DNA of 64,000 nucleotides from Rugalucina vietnamica (GCA_964017185.1 OZ024884.1:13369548-13433547); one strand, 5' to 3'. Shown: positions 33,175 to 44,280, counted from the stretch's first letter. Program-made: numbers and translations. The notes: generated by a model not told the origin, from the sequence alone.

Positions 33175-34404
33175 TCATTTCAGGAATGTCAATATTAATA
33201 TAAGGGCAAGTAAAATGTTCCAAAATATTGACAGAAACATACATAACGTGTCAAATGCCTGAGACACGGATACCCAACACACATCGTTTCCAATAGTCGA
33301 TAGTACTTTGTCAGATGTTTGTTTACGATTGAGGTTTTCTTCGCCTTTCTTTCTTTCATGACAGCTAGTTTCATTGGAAATCGTCGCGTGACATGTCAGC
33401 CGACACAGCTGCCGATAAGCCCATGGCACGTGACTTTGAGTGCTTCTGTAGTATAGATTTAGTGACATAACAGTTGCCCAAATTGATAGCCCGCTGTACA
33501 TAAGCTGTATTGTGACATATATACTCAGTAAAGAAACCTCGTCCGATGATTCCGGAAACGAACTTGTTATGATAGTCAAGAAAACTGCCAGTGTCAGGAA
33601 TACAGATATGCATAAGGTTATCTTTTCTCCACTTTCCACTGGCAGTATAAAAACTGTAAGATTCAGAAGGGATATGCACACTAAGGGTAGTATTAGATTA
33701 ACTAGGTGGAAAATATATCTTCGTCTAACATTGAAAATAAATTTTACGTGACCCCATCCGGAAGGTAATTCCAAACGCTCGTAACTTGACGACTCTAAAT
33801 GCCACTCCGTAGACTTTTTAAACAAACCATAACTTATCCCTTCTTCATCTGTTGGGAAAGTAAGATTTAGCTTTGAGCTTGGATACCACCATGACTGCAA
33901 TTCGATTTCACACGAATGAGAGTCAAATGGAAAATATCGGATGCTTATATCACATGACACGGTAAATGTTTTGTACAACCAATAAGTTGTCTCACCATCC
34001 GATGCTAGTAAGACGTGTTTGTTTTTCTGTCGTAAGTCCAGTGGATCGCCTATAATATTAGCGACTTGCAGTTCAGGTAGCCAAATGTCGTCACATTTAG
34101 CAACTATTTTTTGAACACCAGAATAATTCTTTGGGTCCCATACTAGAAACTCGTTCTTCCATGTCAGTTCTAGATATCCGCTAACACTAAATGTTTGCCG
34201 TTTTTCGTCGAGATCTTCTATAGTCTGAAGTGTTAACTCAGTAAACACGTGGACGATGTCATTTGGGTTCCGAACGGGTAGAACAAGGGGATTAATTTTG
34301 TTGTTGAATAGATCCAAGTGCAAATCAAATTCATTCTTCGATGCTACTTCTGTTGATGCTAAAAGAAACCGCAAAGAAAACGTACACAGTATTATGAACT
34401 CCAT
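33175..34404 (-). CDS. Cys-loop ligand-gated ion channel subunit, nicotinic acetylcholine receptor type, single exon
   Basis: A complete 409-residue subunit of a pentameric cation channel at the plasma membrane. Signal peptide 1-17. In the extracellular ligand-binding domain are 'DDIWLPELQ' (105-113) and the 13-residue Cys loop C151-C165 (DISIRYFPFDSHS), followed by the conserved Trp pair at 172-173. Four membrane segments lie at about 231-254 (Pro240), 260-282, 291-318 and 384-408. The start of M2, SGEKITLCISVFL, carries the Glu that goes with cation selectivity. The M3-M4 loop is only about 65 residues. There is no vicinal CC pair in loop C, so it is not a classical alpha subunit. Length is near the lower end for the family. 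The absence of introns suggests retroposition, in a family known to be greatly expanded in bivalves. The ligand need not be acetylcholine. Confidence 0.9.
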   Translation of the reverse strand: MEFIILCTFSLRFLLASTEVASKNEFDLHLDLFNNKINPLVLPVRNPNDIVHVFTELTLQTIEDLDEKRQTFSVSGYLELTWKNEFLVWDPKNYSGVQKIVAKCDDIWLPELQVANIIGDPLDLRQKNKHVLLASDGETTYWLYKTFTVSCDISIRYFPFDSHSCEIELQSWWYPSSKLNLTFPTDEEGISYGLFKKSTEWHLESSSYERLELPSGWGHVKFIFNVRRRYIFHLVNLILPLVCISLLNLTVFILPVESGEKITLCISVFLTLAVFLTIITSSFPESSDEVSLLSIYVTIQLMYSGLSIWATVMSLNLYYRSTQSHVPWAYRQLCRLTCHATISNETSCHERKKGEENLNRKQTSDKVLSTIGNDVCWVSVSQAFDTLCMFLSIFWNILLALILILTFLK

Positions 34405-34938
34405 TTTAAATACAAATACGATATTATTCTAAAATTTAAGTCGTCGTTTAGGACACCGTGTTTTGCCAAAAACATCTTCCAGTCATGGCAAACTAGTACG
34501 ATTTCTTGTCGAATTGTACATGTTTAACTAAGCAAATCGTGGTTTATTAAGTATAAAAGTGAACAAAATTAAGTTTAATCGATAACACTTTCCAACGAAT
34601 GAGAATGGCATGACAGTCTAATCGAACATATACTATTATATAGAATGAAAATGAATATAATCGGTATCTTTTATCAAACACATACATACCTTTTTAATGG
34701 ACATTTAGTCAAAAGTCAACAAAAATAGGCAGATATTCCATTGTCCTCCATTAAAATAATGGTCAAGGTCATTAACGGTGTATACAAAGTATCACGCTTG
34801 ACATCCGTCCTAAAGTTATTTAATGTAGTTGAAAGAATAATTCTAGCCTTGAAGCCGAGCAATAGCAAAACCGTCAGTCGTGTGGTTTCGTATAAATTAG
34901 GAGAGGTAGTCTACCAACTCTTTGACTATTTACTTTGT

Positions 34939-35353
34939 ATTCATTGACTAGTTAGAGATTCACCACGAGGACCGAATAACTAACTAAATGTTATGAACCA
35001 CTGCAGAAGCTGAGGGTGAGGTTATGGCCATGTAAAACCGGTTTAAGCCCGCCAGTAACTTTGTGTTACTGATCGTTCCAAGTCGATACTTCTGTGGCGG
35101 TTCTTTTTGTTTTATGTCTTGGCGTATAATTTTTTTTTGTGCTGTTGGCGCCTTATGTATGTTTTCATATTTTTAGTTAAGTTAAGGTAACTGAGTGGCC
35201 ACCTATTGGGAAAATAGCTGCTCATTCGGCTTACGATAGGTTTCATGGTATAAGTACCTGATTGTTAGTTTGGTTTTTTCCCACCTCGGTTTTTGGAGTG
35301 GGAATCTTTTTCTGATTGCGCCTTTTCCTGATCTTTGCCTACTTGTACCTTTT
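34939..35353 (-). repeat. Interspersed family C, copy 2 (reverse)
   Basis: Read on the minus strand it runs from 'GGTACAAGTAGGCAAAGATC' to 'GAATCTCTAACTAGTCAATG'. It is near full length. It forms a head-to-head inverted pair with copy 3, separated by about 60 bp. Confidence 0.75.
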
Positions 35354-35415
35354 TCTTTGTTTATGGCCTTTATAATCATTGCTTTCTCCCTGCGACCCAA
35401 ATGTATGATCTTATA

Positions 35416-35775
35416 AAAAGGTACAAGTGGGCAACGATTAGGAAAAGGCACAATCAGAAAGAAATTCCCATCCCAAAAGCCGAGGTGGGAAAAACTAAAT
35501 TGGCATTCGGTACATATACTAAGAAAATATAAAGTGAACAGTAAACTTCCCAATAGGCGGTCACTCAGTTACCCGAACTTAAATAGGAATATAAAAACGT
35601 ATTTAAGGTTCATTCAGCAGAGAAATTCGACTCCAAAACATAAAACAAATTAAACCACAACAGAAGTATCGCCTTAGAACGATCAGTGAAATAAAATTAC
35701 TGGGGAGGGGGGGTTGAAATCGATTTTAAAGGCGCCTAACCTCTGCAAATCACAGTTTTCTATAAAACAAAAAAA
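35416..35775 (+). repeat. Interspersed family C, copy 3
   Basis: 'AAAGGTACAAGTGGGCAACG' through 'CCCATCCCAAAAGCCGAGG' and 'AGAACGATCAGTGAAATAAA'. The distal end is lost after about 35775. Confidence 0.7.
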
Positions 35776-36330
35776 GTGGGATTAATTTTACGGATGTTTT
35801 GCAGCGTAAACGTAGGACATGGTGAGCGATCTTTGGGCATCGTATTTGTAAATGATATATTTATTTGATATACGACAGGTGTTACCTGTATTTTGGGATA
35901 TTATTGGTATGTAAAAAAAAACGAATAAAAAATGCTGCGCAAAAGAATCTATTAAACAACACTCTTTAAATGCAGCTTAAAACTCTAAGATTTATATCTG
36001 TCTCTAAAAGTAGATGCTTCATCAACCAGGGCATTGATGACGTCACTCTACATGTTGTTCATTTCTTCCTCCATCATGCCGCCCATTTTTGCTGCAATAA
36101 ATGATAAATATAGTGCCTTTATGGTAATATGCAATGTTTTATAATTCTGGAGCCAGTTGTTCAAAACTCCCTTAGCTTAAGACCTGAACATGTAAAGTAA
36201 ATGCCGACTACATTAGCAAATACACTGTAAGTGTTATTTTTGTCGATAAAATGCGTGAATCTCAAAGGATTCTCGCATTTTATCAACAAACAATAACAGT
36301 GTATTTGTAATATTCATGTTTAGTTAATAA
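35776..36330. other. Unannotated stretch ending in a foldback
   Basis: No gene seen. At 36213-36312 a foldback has arms 'AAATACACTGTAAGTGTTAT' plus 'GATAAAATGCG', and the complement 'CGCATTTTATC' plus 'AATAACAGTGTATTTGTAA'. 'TGGAGCCAGTTGTTCAAAAC' at 36152 recurs inverted at about 38145, on the other side of the Penelope-like element. Confidence 0.5.
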
Positions 36331-36679
36331 ATGAAACAACACCAACACGAACTTAAGTCCAGTTTTAATTACATTTATCACTTTATCCAACGTTTCGCCA
36401 TCTTGGCTTCTTCAGGGATATAGTAAACAACTATATGACGTCGCGCACCGTAAAACGTAATGTGTGACAGCGCGCCACGTCAGATACGTAGTGAGAAACT
36501 AGCGGAAAAAATATACAATGTGACAGGGGCTAAAACAGTCCCGTAATTGTGAACGCAGCAGTTAAGCAAAAATTAAAAATCTTATACAGACAAAACTATT
36601 GGATCGTTTGATTCAAAAGTTCCTATAAAGTTGTTACACAAAAAAGTAATAATAGGAACAAACAATAGCTGCCTAACTG

Positions 36680-37447
36680 CTACTCAACATTGTACAACGA
36701 TTTGGAATTCATGCCTTTTGGGTACAGTGTATCAAGCTTATGTATCCAATAAGTTTCCTTACACAGGCGAGTCATTTCATCATTAACAACATCAATTGGA
36801 AGGAAACTGAAATCTGCGATAGAATGTGAATCTGAATTGAAATGTAAAGCAACGTTTGATGCATAGCTTTCACAATCATAATTGTTTATGTCAAATCTAT
36901 GACTATTCATGCGTTTGGAAACTTTTTGGTTAGTTTGACCAACATATTGCATGTTACAACGTTTACATTCAATCAGATAAATAACATTCTGAGACGTACA
37001 GTCAGTTGAAAATCGTAAGTTGAACGTGTTCTGAGTACAATTGCTAGTAAAAACATCAGTGTGGATTATATTCTTACAATGGGAGCATCTACGTCTGTCG
37101 CATGACTGAGAAAAATGACTTTCTCTATCCTTAAAAGAAGAATGTACTAGAAAATCACGCAAATTCTTTGGTCTTTTAAAAGCCAAAATAGGCTTATACT
37201 CGTGCACATACTTAACGCTACCTTTCTGTGAAAGTTGCAACAAATCCCAATATTTATTTATGATGAGGCCAATGTTAGGTAAAGACGGGTTATATTCTAC
37301 CACAAAAGGAATAAGGTTTTTGCTGCTGCTCTTCTCAGACGACTGGAGTGCCTGTTCTTGCGACAATGAAGAGATTTGATCAAGAGCATGATCAACAACA
37401 TTTGCTGGGTAATTACGCTCAAGAAAAATATCCCGAAGTTGGGACAC
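36680..37447 (-). pseudogene. Penelope-like element: GIY-YIG endonuclease region
   Basis: 255 open codons. Residues 116-124 have 'CDRRRCSHC', a cysteine cluster common just before the nuclease. The GIY-YIG core is at 154-185 (NVIYLIECKRCNMQYVGQT, then KVSKRMNSHRFD). 'LCKETYWIHKLDTLYPKGMN' at 228-247 supplies the catalytic Glu231 and the conserved end of the domain. The key residues are present. Distantly similar nucleases exist in other elements, but the upstream RT settles the family. Confidence 0.85.
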
Positions 37448-37706
37448 ACTTTCATCGACTTTATCATCATCAGATATTATTCTTCTGTACCGTTTACATT
37501 GACTAAATGGAATGCCGTTTTTGCACGATTTAGGGTGACATGAAGAATATTCTACGTACTGGTGAATATTTGTGGGTTTTACATAAAATCACAAAATCTA
37601 AACTGTCAGATTTTGAAACAGTTACATCAAGAAAATTTACTTTCTCTGATGAAACAGTATATGTAAATTTGATACTAGGATGAAAAGAATTTAGAGCATC
37701 TACAAA

Positions 37707-38105
37707 TCAATGTAAGCTCTCTAGAGAGTGATCCCATACCATAAAAATGTCATCCAAAAACCTCAACGATACACTAGGAAGAATGTCTCTACTTGCCAAG
37801 AATTGTTGTTCAAGCTTTCCCATAAATAATGAAGAGTACGCTGGAGCCATGGGACTCCCCATGGCGGTGCCCATCTTCTGCATGTAATTCTCTTTATTAA
37901 ATTGAAAATGGTTGTTTTCCAGAACTAACTCAACTAATTTAAGTATGCTCTCAACCGGCAAATCATTAGACGTACTAGCGTTATTAAGGAAAAACCTACA
38001 TGCGTCGAGACCATCTTTATGAGGAATATTAGTGTACAAGGATGAAACATCCAACGTGACCAAATATGATTTAGCATGCGCTAATTTGGCAGATTTAAGC
38101 TTCAT
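37707..38105 (-). pseudogene. Penelope-like element: reverse transcriptase fragment
   Basis: 132 open codons. LVTLDVSSLYTNIPHKDGL (15-33) has the first catalytic Asp, GTAMGSPMAPAYSSLFMGKL (79-98) is the Penelope-type fingers/palm motif, and LRFLDDIFMVWDHS (114-127) has the catalytic DD pair. This 'SLYTNIP...MGSPMAP...FLDDIF' combination distinguishes Penelope-like RTs from LINE and LTR RTs. Confidence 0.85.
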
Positions 38106-38333
38106 GTTTGAAATTTTAACGAATCGTTAACTAAAAACATTGTTAATTTTGAACAACTGGCTCCAGGACTTCCATAATACCACTTGTGCACCGTCTTGTA
38201 GAAGAACTTTGACAACAGACAGGTCTCGATCCTCCCGACAGAATGTGTCAACTCTTCAAACCAGAAACCATTTATGTTTAGTTAGAAATAGTAAATGAAT
38301 CAGTAAATTATTAATAGCGTTCATGTACATCAA

Positions 38334-38505
38334 AATGTACAAGTAGGCAATGATCAGGAAAAGCAAAATCAGAAAAAAAAATCCCACTCCACAAACCAAG
38401 GTGGGAAGAACCAAACTGACAACCAGGCACCCACGCCCAGAAAACACAATGCAAGCCGAGTGAGCAGACACCCACTGGGATTGACCTTTACCTATTGAAC
38501 GACTA
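38334..38505 (+). repeat. Interspersed family C, copy 4 (truncated)
   Basis: 'AATGTACAAGTAGGCAATGA' through 'CCCACTCCACAAACCAAGG' to 'GAGTGAGCAGACACCCA'. It is cut before the second half. Confidence 0.7.
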
Positions 38506-38526
38506 GTCAAAATTGGCCACATTAGT

Positions 38527-38527
38527 T

Positions 38528-38573
<46 letters not shown>
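38527..38573. repeat. Poly(T) run
   Basis: About 47 T in a row. Confidence 0.9.
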
Positions 38574-38574
<1 letters not shown>

Positions 38575-38599
38575 TTAATAGGAAAATGTATATACATTT

Positions 38600-39020
38600 T
38601 AGAAAGATTTGAAGCCTGTGACAAAAACAGTTGGTTGGTACAAGTAACTGTTTGAGTTTATGAATTTGTGTAAGTATTCAAGGTCTAGGTCATTTCTTGA
38701 CCTTGGTCAAATGACATTTACATATTAAAATAAAGCTTAATCATCTCTGACACCACGTGAGAAATCTAATCCAAACTGTATGTGGAGCCTCCCGGGAAAG
38801 GAGAACAAAAGAAACCGATCTAGGTCAAATGACCAAGACAGTCGCCATGCCCATTTACTGAGCTATTCGTGCTACAACTCTACAAACTCATCGTCTCTGG
38901 AACCGGTGAACCGATTAAACGAAACTTGGTACATGTATGTAGCATCGGGGACTCTGGTCCTATGATATATAAACCATGACCTTGGGTTGACCTTTACCTA
39001 TTCTACAACAAAGTCAAAGA
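38600..39020. repeat. Relative of the GGCCGCC repeat family
   Basis: Closely parallels 26100-26540: 'ACAGTTGGTTGGTAC', 'TCATTTCTTGACCTTGGTCA', 'AATGACCAAGACAGTCGCC' and 'TGACCTTTACCTATTCTAC'. 39020-39650 beyond it shows nothing I can name. Confidence 0.6.
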
Positions 39021-39654
39021 ATCAGTGACGTTCTTGGGGGTTTTATGCCTCGTTTTCAAAATATCATAACAATGTCTCAAAGGTTTTGGTGGTGTTATTT
39101 CATGATTAGGGCAAAAACCCAATGTATTTTGAACCTATAACTATTAAAAGTTTTGACTATTTCCTCCATATAGTGTAAAATGGCGATTATAGCGGGGGTG
39201 GGGGTCATTTCATATGTGAGAAAATTTTAATTTTTCGCTTTTCCTTGCTTGTAGTCCTTTAATTCCACTATTGTATCATATTTTGTGCATACAACACTGT
39301 GTAAAGTGCGATAATCATGCATAATGCCACTGAAATGAAATTGAAATATTACAACGTAAACATTTTGGCAGTTACCTGTATGATATTATTGTCTAAGTAC
39401 TACCAAACATTTACAAGGCACTGTTAACTCATAAGAAAACCTGCTATCTGTTATATGCAAAACCTTATACCCAGATCAGCGATGACCAGCCAGCTACTCA
39501 GAATTGTGTCTACTCATTAATTAACAAAACTTCAATCCAGCTTCTATGTCTTTCACAGCTTGATTAGAGTTCGATCGTAACCAAATACAGTTTCTCCAGA
39601 CACGGCCCATTGTGACAAAACTTGGTCACACTGAGCAACCTTGCATGAATATTT

Positions 39655-40368
39655 TAAGGATGGGAACGAATGGCAAATACATGTATGCTATTCGAATATT
39701 CGTATACATTATTCGAATGTATTCGAATATTCGGATAGAGAAATTGAGATTTCAACTCGGAGAGACGTACCCAAGGTGTGTGTGAGCGCTGTGAAGAACT
39801 TCCAAGCACGTGACGGCGTTGATGGCGGCATTTCAGAACTATGAAATGAATAATTTGGTTGTGAAAATTGGAAGAAACGCTAGAACCAAAATGATGCCAC
39901 GCTTCGTGATTGGCTGTATTTCAATTTATAATAATGTTTGCTTGGTTTGCTGTTTTACTGTAACACTGTCGCAATTCGTTCTGGGTAGCATCTTCTACTA
40001 ATCGCTTGTTTAAGGTGTCAATTACATGCACAATAAATCAAACGCAGACCGTTCACACCTTTCAAAAAACAAACTCGTCTGAGACAGGTAATGATCGACT
40101 TTCGACTAATTAAAGTAATTGTTAAAACAACAAAGTGTCAAACTGGCAAGGCAATTTGCAAGAATGATACATACCGACTTTCACGGAAAATTGCGTTAAG
40201 AGAGAAAGGCGCCGCGAGAATGAATGCGAATTTTAGGCAAAAACTCGAGAGAAAGAAGAATGAAAAATATGAACATGAAAAAATACGAATATTCGAATTC
40301 GGAAACGCATTCGAATATTCGTTAGAAATACGAATATTCGAATGTTCGAATATTCGTTCCCATCCTTA
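39655..40368. mobile_element. hAT-like MITE rich in CGAATATTCG, copy 1
   Basis: Ends are TAAGGATGGGAACGAAT at the left and ATTCGTTCCCATCCTTA at the right. Several copies of the palindrome CGAATATTCG lie next to both ends. It is about 714 bp and has no transposase. The TIR resembles those of known hAT families, but I do not see an 8-bp target duplication. Confidence 0.7.
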
Positions 40369-40875
40369 GGGATGTCAACGAATGCCGAAATTGGTGTTCG
40401 AATATTCGCATAGGATATTCGAATATATTCGAATATTCGAATGATATACACATCTATGCCCAATAGACCCATTACGATGACTTACTTGGTGGTACATGTA
40501 TTGAAAATATGAGGTACATGTGTATGCATGGTATCGTATTTGGGCTATACCAATGGTGCCATGTAAGAAAATCATCAAATTTTGCACAGAAAACTAGACA
40601 ATCTGGAGGTGTTTAATAATGACAAATCTCTGGGGTTCTGTCTGAGAAAGCAACGACACACCATTATTGTCAAGCCAAGATTAAGTTCTGCATGCATGTC
40701 GTTGATATCCGCCACCAAGAATGCTTAGGGTCTATTGTAGTCGTGTGGCCTACATGTACTTTGTGACCTTAAGGTTTGAGTTCTCAATCTATTCAGCCAT
40801 CTTAACATGACACAGCTCAAATTGTAGGACTTTCACACCTTAAAAACATTTATTGAAAGCACGCAATGCTTTCTT

Positions 40876-40942
40876 CTCAACTTGAATCAACAAAGTGTCA
40901 CTTGAATCAACAAAGTGTCACCTGAATCAACAAAGTGTCAAA
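40876..40942. repeat. Three tandem copies of a 21-bp unit
   Basis: (CTTGAATCAACAAAGTGTCA) and variants, three copies, within the left half of the split hAT-like MITE. Confidence 0.85.
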
Positions 40943-41042
40943 CTGTTAATTGAGCAATCTCAATTTGCAAGTGTGTCAAAATGATGACCATCTTGAATTA
41001 CACAACACTACATAGGGGGCACTTTGGACCCAAAACAGGAAA

Positions 41043-41308
41043 TGACTCAAGTGTTTTTCAAGTAGTTTTTCAAGTGGCGTATGACGTCATCGACGTCACG
41101 CGACGATGAGTCACGCGGTGAGTCATAAAGAGGTCAAGTACCGACGCCACGTCGGAGCCAATCAACGTCGGGCGTCGTATGAGTCATCGACATCACGCGA
41201 CCGTGAGTCATACCCTACCCACGCCACTTCAGAATAACGGTTATTTTGAAAACGTCCAATGAAAACTGACGCTAGTGGTAGCCGTTCGCGCTAGATTAAT
41301 ATGACTCA
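41043..41308. promoter_or_regulatory. Cluster of AP-1 and CRE-type sites, left end
   Basis: TGA(G/C)TCA occurs at 41043, 41107, 41119, 41180, 41204 and 41302, and TGACGTCA at 41082. That is seven bZIP-type sites in 266 bp. Part of the cluster (GAGTCATCGACATCACGCGA and following) is repeated inside the arm at about 43669. Function inferred. Confidence 0.55.
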
Positions 41309-41559
41309 CCAACGTTAAGTAACTGAGCCACTTGAAAGGATACAACCCAGGATTACAAAGTTGAAGTTTTCAAATCGGAGCATAGAAGGTAAGTTGTAGT
41401 GATTTCGTTACTACCAGTCAAACTCTTTGATCAGTATTCTTAGCTGTTGATATACATCGTATTCTTTTCTGTCCAAATTCTATTATCCTTTTCATTTCAA
41501 GTACTCATAAGTACCGTCCACTTGACTATTCTTCAAACGGGAATTAAAGCAATTTGAGT

Positions 41560-41780
41560 ATGGGCCACATCCTGAGAAAACAAAGCAGGAGTTTTGTACA
41601 TACACAAACAAAGAAGCAGATCATCTCTGCATGATCTGCGCAACTGATGAGCAGTTTTGATTTTGATCGCTACACGGATAATAAAAAGTTCCTCTGATAG
41701 CTAAATCAAGCTTCTAGCTATCTTCTGTGACTATATAGGCATTGAACCCTGTCAGAATATCCTGACACAGCCTGAGATAT
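41560..41780. mobile_element. Divergent MITE family B copy in the left arm
   Basis: 'CATCCTGAGAAAACAAAGCA', 'GCAGATCATCTCTGCATGAT' (palindromic core) and 'GCTACACGGATAATAAAAAG'. It is mirrored at about 56967-57187 in the right arm, so it was inside the element before the arms were duplicated. Confidence 0.55.
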
Positions 41781-43403
41781 TCAGTTTAAAGAAAAACGGT
41801 AATTTGAGTCCAACATTCTCATCAAGTCTACACAGCCGAATATGGTACCAAAGCATAGCAAGAGAGTGTCATTTGATTAAACGGTGACTGTGAGAACTTG
41901 TTTTGTCGAGCCCGGCCAAAATTTTCGATCGACACCAAGACAAACATACGGGAAGAAGAAGGAGTGGGGACCGAGCTCAGCCATTTGATTTGTCTTCGTT
42001 TACTGTCCATACCTACGACACTCAGTAGTCGACACCACAACGTATAGTATGGATACGGGACCATCCTTTGCGGTTACGGACCCGCTTGGTTATCAACGTC
42101 GACTAGAAACTTTTAGTGACTGGCAAGTGACAAAGTAGAATGTTTCGCCGGTCATGTCAGGCTTGCGGGTTGAAAAAAAAACACGTAGAACAAAAGATGG
42201 TCTGAACGAGGTTGGTATCTCAAATTAACCGGATGCGCATCAGCCAACACCATTTGTATGACTTGAATTTTTTCAAAGATGTTTACTTCGAGAGCTTGAC
42301 TGCAATTATTTCCTCTTTGCTATGAAATAGCGTTCCTGTCAACATTTTTTCAGTCATGTCTGGACGGAGGTATCGCCTGATATGTATTAACCAATATTCA
42401 GGGGAGCTTAACACATATTGTTCAAGGGTACTTACATGTACTTGTATTTCACACTAGACCACCGTTCTCCCAAACGCGATCATTTTTGCGTATTGAATAG
42501 GCAATCATCTTTGTAGTTTATATGCATCCGAAGTTTACGTTACACACTCACATTGACCTTGCCAGTTGAGCTCACACGTTTTGCAAGATGTCTACTTGCT
42601 CTAGACTCTTAAAGAACGCAATGTGAAAAGCGTGCTCATGTCTTATTTGACATGTTATAATCTCATTTAATATTGAAAACATACACATTTGCGGCAACGC
42701 CGTCGACAATTTTAGGCTCACCAATCCTTTTCCCTATGCTGCGCGCTCGTGATTTGCTCTGCTTTACAACTGACCTCCAAACAGTGATATATTACTCAAC
42801 AATTCACTACTAGAGCTGATCTATTTCTTAAATGTTTCCTCTGGACGAAAACGCTTATGCATAGGTGAGCACAAATGCTCATCTATAAAAAAATATATAA
42901 AAGTTGTTAGAAAAAAAAGAAACGTTTTTAAATTTTGCTCAGAACTGTAGTATGCCTTGGGCTTACGAGACAATATGCAGAGGAGAGAAAAAAACTCCAG
43001 CCGTAACATGTTTCAGAAGTTTCTATCTGGTCACGGAGAAATTCTTACTTACTTGAAATATTTTCTAGAGGAAACAGACTCACACGCAGAGTACCCATGG
43101 TTGTGTTGCTATTGAGGGGACTCAATTTGGGAAAGACGCCGATTGTGATCAATACGAATTTAGAAAACAAACAATAGCAAGTGACTTATTGCTAATCGAA
43201 CCAATGTGATGTCAAAGCAATGGACAATGGTTAGTCCCTTCTTCGTTTCACACGTCGGTTAAAAATGTTACTATCACGAGTACGTCGCTAAAAATGTTAT
43301 TCCTTACTACAAGACGATTTTCGAAGCCAGAGAAGCAGCGAATCGCTTATAACCAACCCGAAGTATTTTACAAACTCTCTTAGCCGCATTCGCTGTCACT
43401 GTG

Positions 43404-43407
<4 letters not shown>

Positions 43408-43454
<47 letters not shown>

Positions 43455-43455
43455 A
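43408..43455. repeat. (AAC)n microsatellite, left arm
   Basis: About 16 AAC units. The mirror (GTT)n in the right arm has the same length, 52176-52223, although such tracts normally change quickly. Confidence 0.95.
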
Positions 43456-44033
43456 TCCATTCATTTAAGACGCGTTTTTCATGGATATCATACCAGATCC
43501 TCATTTATACGGAATGAACTTGTTCAGAGACAGACTGTTGACTTTCCATAATTGGTTTAGACAGACGATTCCCGGCAAACAATCTCTGGCTCAAGCAAGA
43601 TTCTAGTAACTAGAAGAATGTGTTATTCTTGTCAGGAAGGCCAATTGTCAAACACATGACATAGCTTATGAGTCATCGACATCACGCGACCGTGAGTCAT
43701 ACCCTACCTACGCTACTTCAACGAATCGATCAGCGACTGCTTTTAGGACCTATTCCTAATAACGTCATGTTTGTTATATATATTGAACGCGACGGCGTAC
43801 GGTTGATTATTATTACTATCGATTCTGAACTGAAAACATTATGGAGAACGAGCAAGTGTTTTTCGAACTCGGAAATAACAGATACGTTAAAGTATGCGAA
43901 TAAATCTCGAACCAGTTCAGTTGTCTAGATCTTATAGACAGTGCCGTGGAGGAATACAAGAACTCAAAACCGGTGGGCTGCATGGTACACTTATACGGAA
44001 ACTATCATGTGTCTGTAAAAAAGTGGTTACCCT

Positions 44034-44273
44034 CTGGTAAACATACGACGCTGGTTTGTCCCCGACGGCTACGAGGAACTCATTCCGACGAAAACGGGCA
44101 TAGCGCTTACGTTTCTTCAATGGGAGAAACTGAAATCAGCCATGCTTCTCGTTGAGGAACTTCTCGACGGAAAATTGGACAAAGTCACACTGTGCGGAGA
44201 TTCTCATCAAAACCAGGAGGGGTCTATGGTGTGTTCTAAATGCAACCCGAACGGGTACATGAACTATTTTTGA
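44034..44273 (+). pseudogene. PC4-like (transcriptional coactivator p15) segment, left arm
   Basis: This frame contains 'LVNIRRWFVPDGYEELIPTK' and 'TGIALTFLQWEKLKSAMLLV', followed by a tail with 'LCGDSHQ' and 'CSKCNP'. It resembles the C-terminal half of the PC4 ssDNA-binding domain (xIRx(Y/W)....GE..P.K.GI.L...QW..L). PC4-family proteins bind single-stranded or melted DNA and affect transcription. Only this half is described. The unit is treated as a fossil inside the inverted-repeat element. Confidence 0.55.
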
Positions 44274-44280
44274 AACTTCA

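Larger units (their letters stand above)
36350..38108 (-). mobile_element. Penelope-like retroelement, 5'-truncated
   Basis: Minus-strand element with a partial reverse transcriptase (37707-38105) followed by a GIY-YIG endonuclease (36680-37447), the domain order of canonical Penelope-like elements. These elements prime reverse transcription at DNA ends or nicks. The RT lacks its N-terminal motifs because the copy stops near 38108, where unrelated repeat sequence begins. The two open frames are separated by about 260 bp that are no longer one frame. The copy is inactive. Confidence 0.85.

Noticed and set aside
33371-33751. Open frames overlapping the receptor gene in other frames
   Set aside because: Shadows of the receptor coding sequence.
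40091-40587. Frames rich in Ile-Arg-Ile-Phe repeats
   Set aside because: Translation of the CGAATATTCG palindromes of the hAT-like MITEs.
43307-43504. Frames with poly-cysteine, mirrored at 52127-52324
   Set aside because: Translation of the AAC/GTT microsatellite.
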